From an uncultured Bacteroides sp. (GTDB taxonomy: Bacteria > Bacteroidota > Bacteroidia > Bacteroidales > Bacteroidaceae), in contig NZ_OY782495.1 in the NCBI RefSeq assembly GCF_963677715.1, positions 1,473,501 to 1,537,500 on the forward strand: a stretch of 64,000 nt of DNA. The letters are read 5' to 3'. Below the pieces are notes generated by a model. It saw only the letters and a program-made list of their open reading frames with translations, was not told where the DNA came from and searched no databases. Of the stretch, positions 62,120-64,000 are shown piece by piece (the stretch's first letter is position 1; each line of letters starts with the position of its first letter). Made by a program: the position numbers and the translations under genes.

Positions 62120-63124
62120 TTACCACTTTTTACCATCATAGCCCCATTTAACATAAACGGCACCCCATGTAAAACCAGCTCCAAAAGCGGTAAAGATCAG
62201 ATTATCGCCTTTTTTTAGTTTTTCTTCAAAGTCCCAAATACAAAGAGGCAATGTTGCAGCACTAGTATTACCATAACGTTCAATATTTACCATGACTTGC
62301 TCCATAGGCAATTCCATACGACGAGCAACTGCATCTATAATACGCATATTAGCCTGATGGGGAATTACCCAATTAATATTATCTTTCGTTAATTGATTTC
62401 TTTCAGCTATTGAAGCAGTTGCATCAGACATATTAGAAACAGCATATTTAAATACTGTCCGGCCTTCCTGATAAACACAATGCATATGATTATCTACCGA
62501 GAAATAAGAAGATGGACAAACAGAACCGCCGGCTTTCATGTGCAAGAAAGGCAATCCTTTACCATCAGTTCTAAGTAAAGCATCAATAACTCCGTATTCT
62601 TCAGTGGTAGGTTCCATCATAAAAGCAGCAGCACCATCACCAAAAATAGGACAAGTAGCTCTGTCTGTATAATCAGTTATTGAAGACATCTTATCTGCAC
62701 CGACAATAATGATCTTCTTATATCTACCCGATCGAATAAAAGATGCCGCAGTCTCCATCAAGAACAAAAAACCGCTACAAGCAGCTTGCAAATCAAAAGC
62801 GAAAGCATTTTTTAAACCAAGTTTATCACATAAAATAGACGCTGTAGAAGGGAAATGATAATCAGGAGTAGAAGTCGCAACAATAACTAAATCAATATCA
62901 TCTGGATTAGATTCTGTACGCTGCATAAGTTGCTTAGCAGCTTTCCGTGCCATATAAGAAGTACCTAAGCCTTCTTCGTTCAATATTCGTCTTTCTTTGA
63001 CCCCTATGCGAGTCATAATCCATTCGTCATTGGTGTCTACCATCTTAGATATCTCATCATTCGTCAAGACATAATCAGGTACATACCCACCGACTCCTGT
63101 AATTACTGCATTAATTTTTTCCAT
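62120..63124 (-). CDS. fabH: Beta-ketoacyl-ACP synthase III
   Basis: A 334-residue enzyme that starts fatty-acid synthesis by condensing acetyl- or branched acyl-CoA with malonyl-ACP. The triad is visible: Cys in [11 protein letters not shown], His in [10 protein letters not shown], Asn in [10 protein letters not shown]. The C-terminal glycine loop [15 protein letters not shown] is typical. It follows rpmF by 102 bases on the same strand, the usual Bacteroidetes order. Confidence 0.97.
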   Translation of the reverse strand: MEKINAVITGVGGYVPDYVLTNDEISKMVDTNDEWIMTRIGVKERRILNEEGLGTSYMARKAAKQLMQRTESNPDDIDLVIVATSTPDYHFPSTASILCDKLGLKNAFAFDLQAACSGFLFLMETAASFIRSGRYKKIIIVGADKMSSITDYTDRATCPIFGDGAAAFMMEPTTEEYGVIDALLRTDGKGLPFLHMKAGGSVCPSSYFSVDNHMHCVYQEGRTVFKYAVSNMSDATASIAERNQLTKDNINWVIPHQANMRIIDAVARRMELPMEQVMVNIERYGNTSAATLPLCIWDFEEKLKKGDNLIFTAFGAGFTWGAVYVKWGYDGKKW

Positions 63125-63226
63125 TAATTCAATTTTGGATTAGCAACGCTTATTATACTTAAAGGCAGCCAGAGAAATAACTCTCAGGCCGTTCCCTAAT
63201 TAAGTATATATCATTCAGACTGTAGT

Positions 63227-63412
63227 TTATACAGCTGCCTCCTTTTCAATAGCCAATTTACCTCTATAATACCCACAAGCACCACAAACGGTATGGTAAA
63301 CATGCCACTCACCACAATTTGGGCAAACTGCTAGTGTAGGAGCAACTGCTTTATCGTGAGTTCTTCTCTTTGCTGTTCTTGTTTTTGACTGTTTTCTCTT
63401 AGGATGTGCCAT
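63227..63412 (-). CDS. rpmF: 50S ribosomal protein L32
   Basis: A 61-residue protein starting MAHPKRKQSKTRTAKRRTH with the zinc ribbon CPNCGEWHVYHTVCGACGYYRG (four Cys, zinc-binding type). It lies 13 bases after the DUF177 gene and is co-transcribed with it. Confidence 0.97.
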   Translation of the reverse strand: MAHPKRKQSKTRTAKRRTHDKAVAPTLAVCPNCGEWHVYHTVCGACGYYRGKLAIEKEAAV

Positions 63413-63425
63413 TTTTCTTTAAACT

Positions 63426-64000
63426 TTAATTATTATCTAATATTTTTTTTAAATCATTCCACCTCGGATCTATCGATTCATCGTTATCATCTTCGGTCAC
63501 ATTATCTTCAATAACATCAAACGTATTATTATCTTCACCGGCATCACCAGTGTCCGTCTTCAAGTATTTACTCAGTTTACCGGTCATTGCCTTATTACAT
63601 TTACCAGGAGCATGTACATGCTTCATTGGAATTGCCAAGGCGATAAACTCATAAATAAACCACGCAATATTAATTTCTCCCTCCTCTTCAGGAATCACAA
63701 TTAAATTATCTCCTTCTTCGGCATACGCACTACCAAACTTAACCATCAGCTTATCAGAAGAAACAATAATCTGTTCCATTTCATCCAAACAACGGTCGCA
63801 AGGCACCCATACGGTTCCCTCAGAATGGAAATTAAGTTCAAAAGCATGCGATACTTTCCTCACAACAAGCAAAACCTTGATTTTCCCTTTTTGTATTTCC
63901 GGAGCATCAATATTTGCAAAAAAAAGGTTATCAAGCAGGAACTCATAGTTCACAGTATCTACTTGCATACCTTTCAAATCAATTTTGTATTTATCAAACT
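63426..64000 (-). CDS. DUF177 family protein (YceD-like), 5' end outside window
   Basis: The frame is open to the window edge: reading in from base 64000 gives FDKYKIDLKGMQVDTVNYEF, which matches the usual N-terminus of Bacteroidetes DUF177 proteins, so the real start lies a few codons beyond the window. Features are VPCDRCLDEMEQ near the middle, a Pro/Cys segment HAPGKCNKAM and an acidic Asp/Glu-rich region towards the end (about 145-168). YceD/DUF177 proteins act in ribosomal RNA or large-subunit maturation. It leads the operon with rpmF and fabH. Confidence 0.92.
   Translation of the reverse strand, partial: FDKYKIDLKGMQVDTVNYEFLLDNLFFANIDAPEIQKGKIKVLLVVRKVSHAFELNFHSEGTVWVPCDRCLDEMEQIIVSSDKLMVKFGSAYAEEGDNLIVIPEEEGEINIAWFIYEFIALAIPMKHVHAPGKCNKAMTGKLSKYLKTDTGDAGEDNNTFDVIEDNVTEDDNDESIDPRWNDLKKILDNN

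Overview
The window looks like chromosome of a Bacteroides species or a close relative. The evidence is a SusC/SusD pair with polysaccharide-degrading enzymes, several TonB-dependent outer-membrane receptors with a carboxypeptidase-like N-terminal domain, the gene order DUF177-rpmF-fabH-era-der, genes without clear Shine-Dalgarno sites, and promoters of the Bacteroides primary sigma-factor type (TTTG or TTG, about 19-20 bases, then TAnnTTTG). Assignments come from reading motifs only; no database search was possible.

Layout. 1-2.0 kb: end of a RelA/SpoT gene, a MerR regulator and an M23 peptidase. 2.2-4.8 kb: alaS. 4.8-5.2 kb: non-coding composite element, copy A. 5.2-10.2 kb: RecD-like helicase, a membrane-anchored unknown, DUF3822, rsmD and cardiolipin synthase. 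10.4-15.2 kb: an outer-membrane barrel protein with an RGG tail, a small membrane protein, aroB and tRNA-Pro(GGG). 15.2-18.2 kb: an ABC transporter operon with its own GntR regulator and a clear operator. 18.4-26.3 kb: eight co-directional housekeeping genes (mnmA, S8 peptidase, xseA, xseB, ilvE, MBL-fold, trmB, mrp). 26.7-34 kb: a secreted low-complexity protein, CvfB-like protein, EamA transporter, and a metallophosphoesterase with a TonB receptor. 34.2-36.6 kb: tRNA-Phe, tRNA-Pro(CGG) and two acyltransferases. 36.8-49.1 kb: a polysaccharide utilization locus (susC, susD, pectate lyase, two six-hairpin glycosidase-like enzymes). 49.4-49.8 kb: composite element, copy B. 50-56.2 kb: a tripartite RND efflux operon with a PII-like gene and a DUF2892 gene. 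56.5 kb: an RRM RNA-binding protein. 57.2-59.6 kb: lptB, mlaE, mlaF. 59.8-64 kb: der, era, fabH, rpmF, DUF177.

The most unusual signal is non-coding. Two intergenic segments 44.6 kb apart (about 4832-5203 and 49392-49765) share the same build: a promoter, a small RNA of about 67 nt ending in an intrinsic terminator, then five tandem 22-bp units beginning ACGGT, then a conserved CTCTTGACAAAAA at the same distance (223 and 224 bp) from the first unit. Unit spacing and the degenerate second unit are the same in both. Copy B lies just upstream of susC, and the window also encodes a small RRM protein, so an RNA-based regulatory link is a reasonable but untested idea. A third small-RNA candidate, without the array, lies antisense between mlaF and der.
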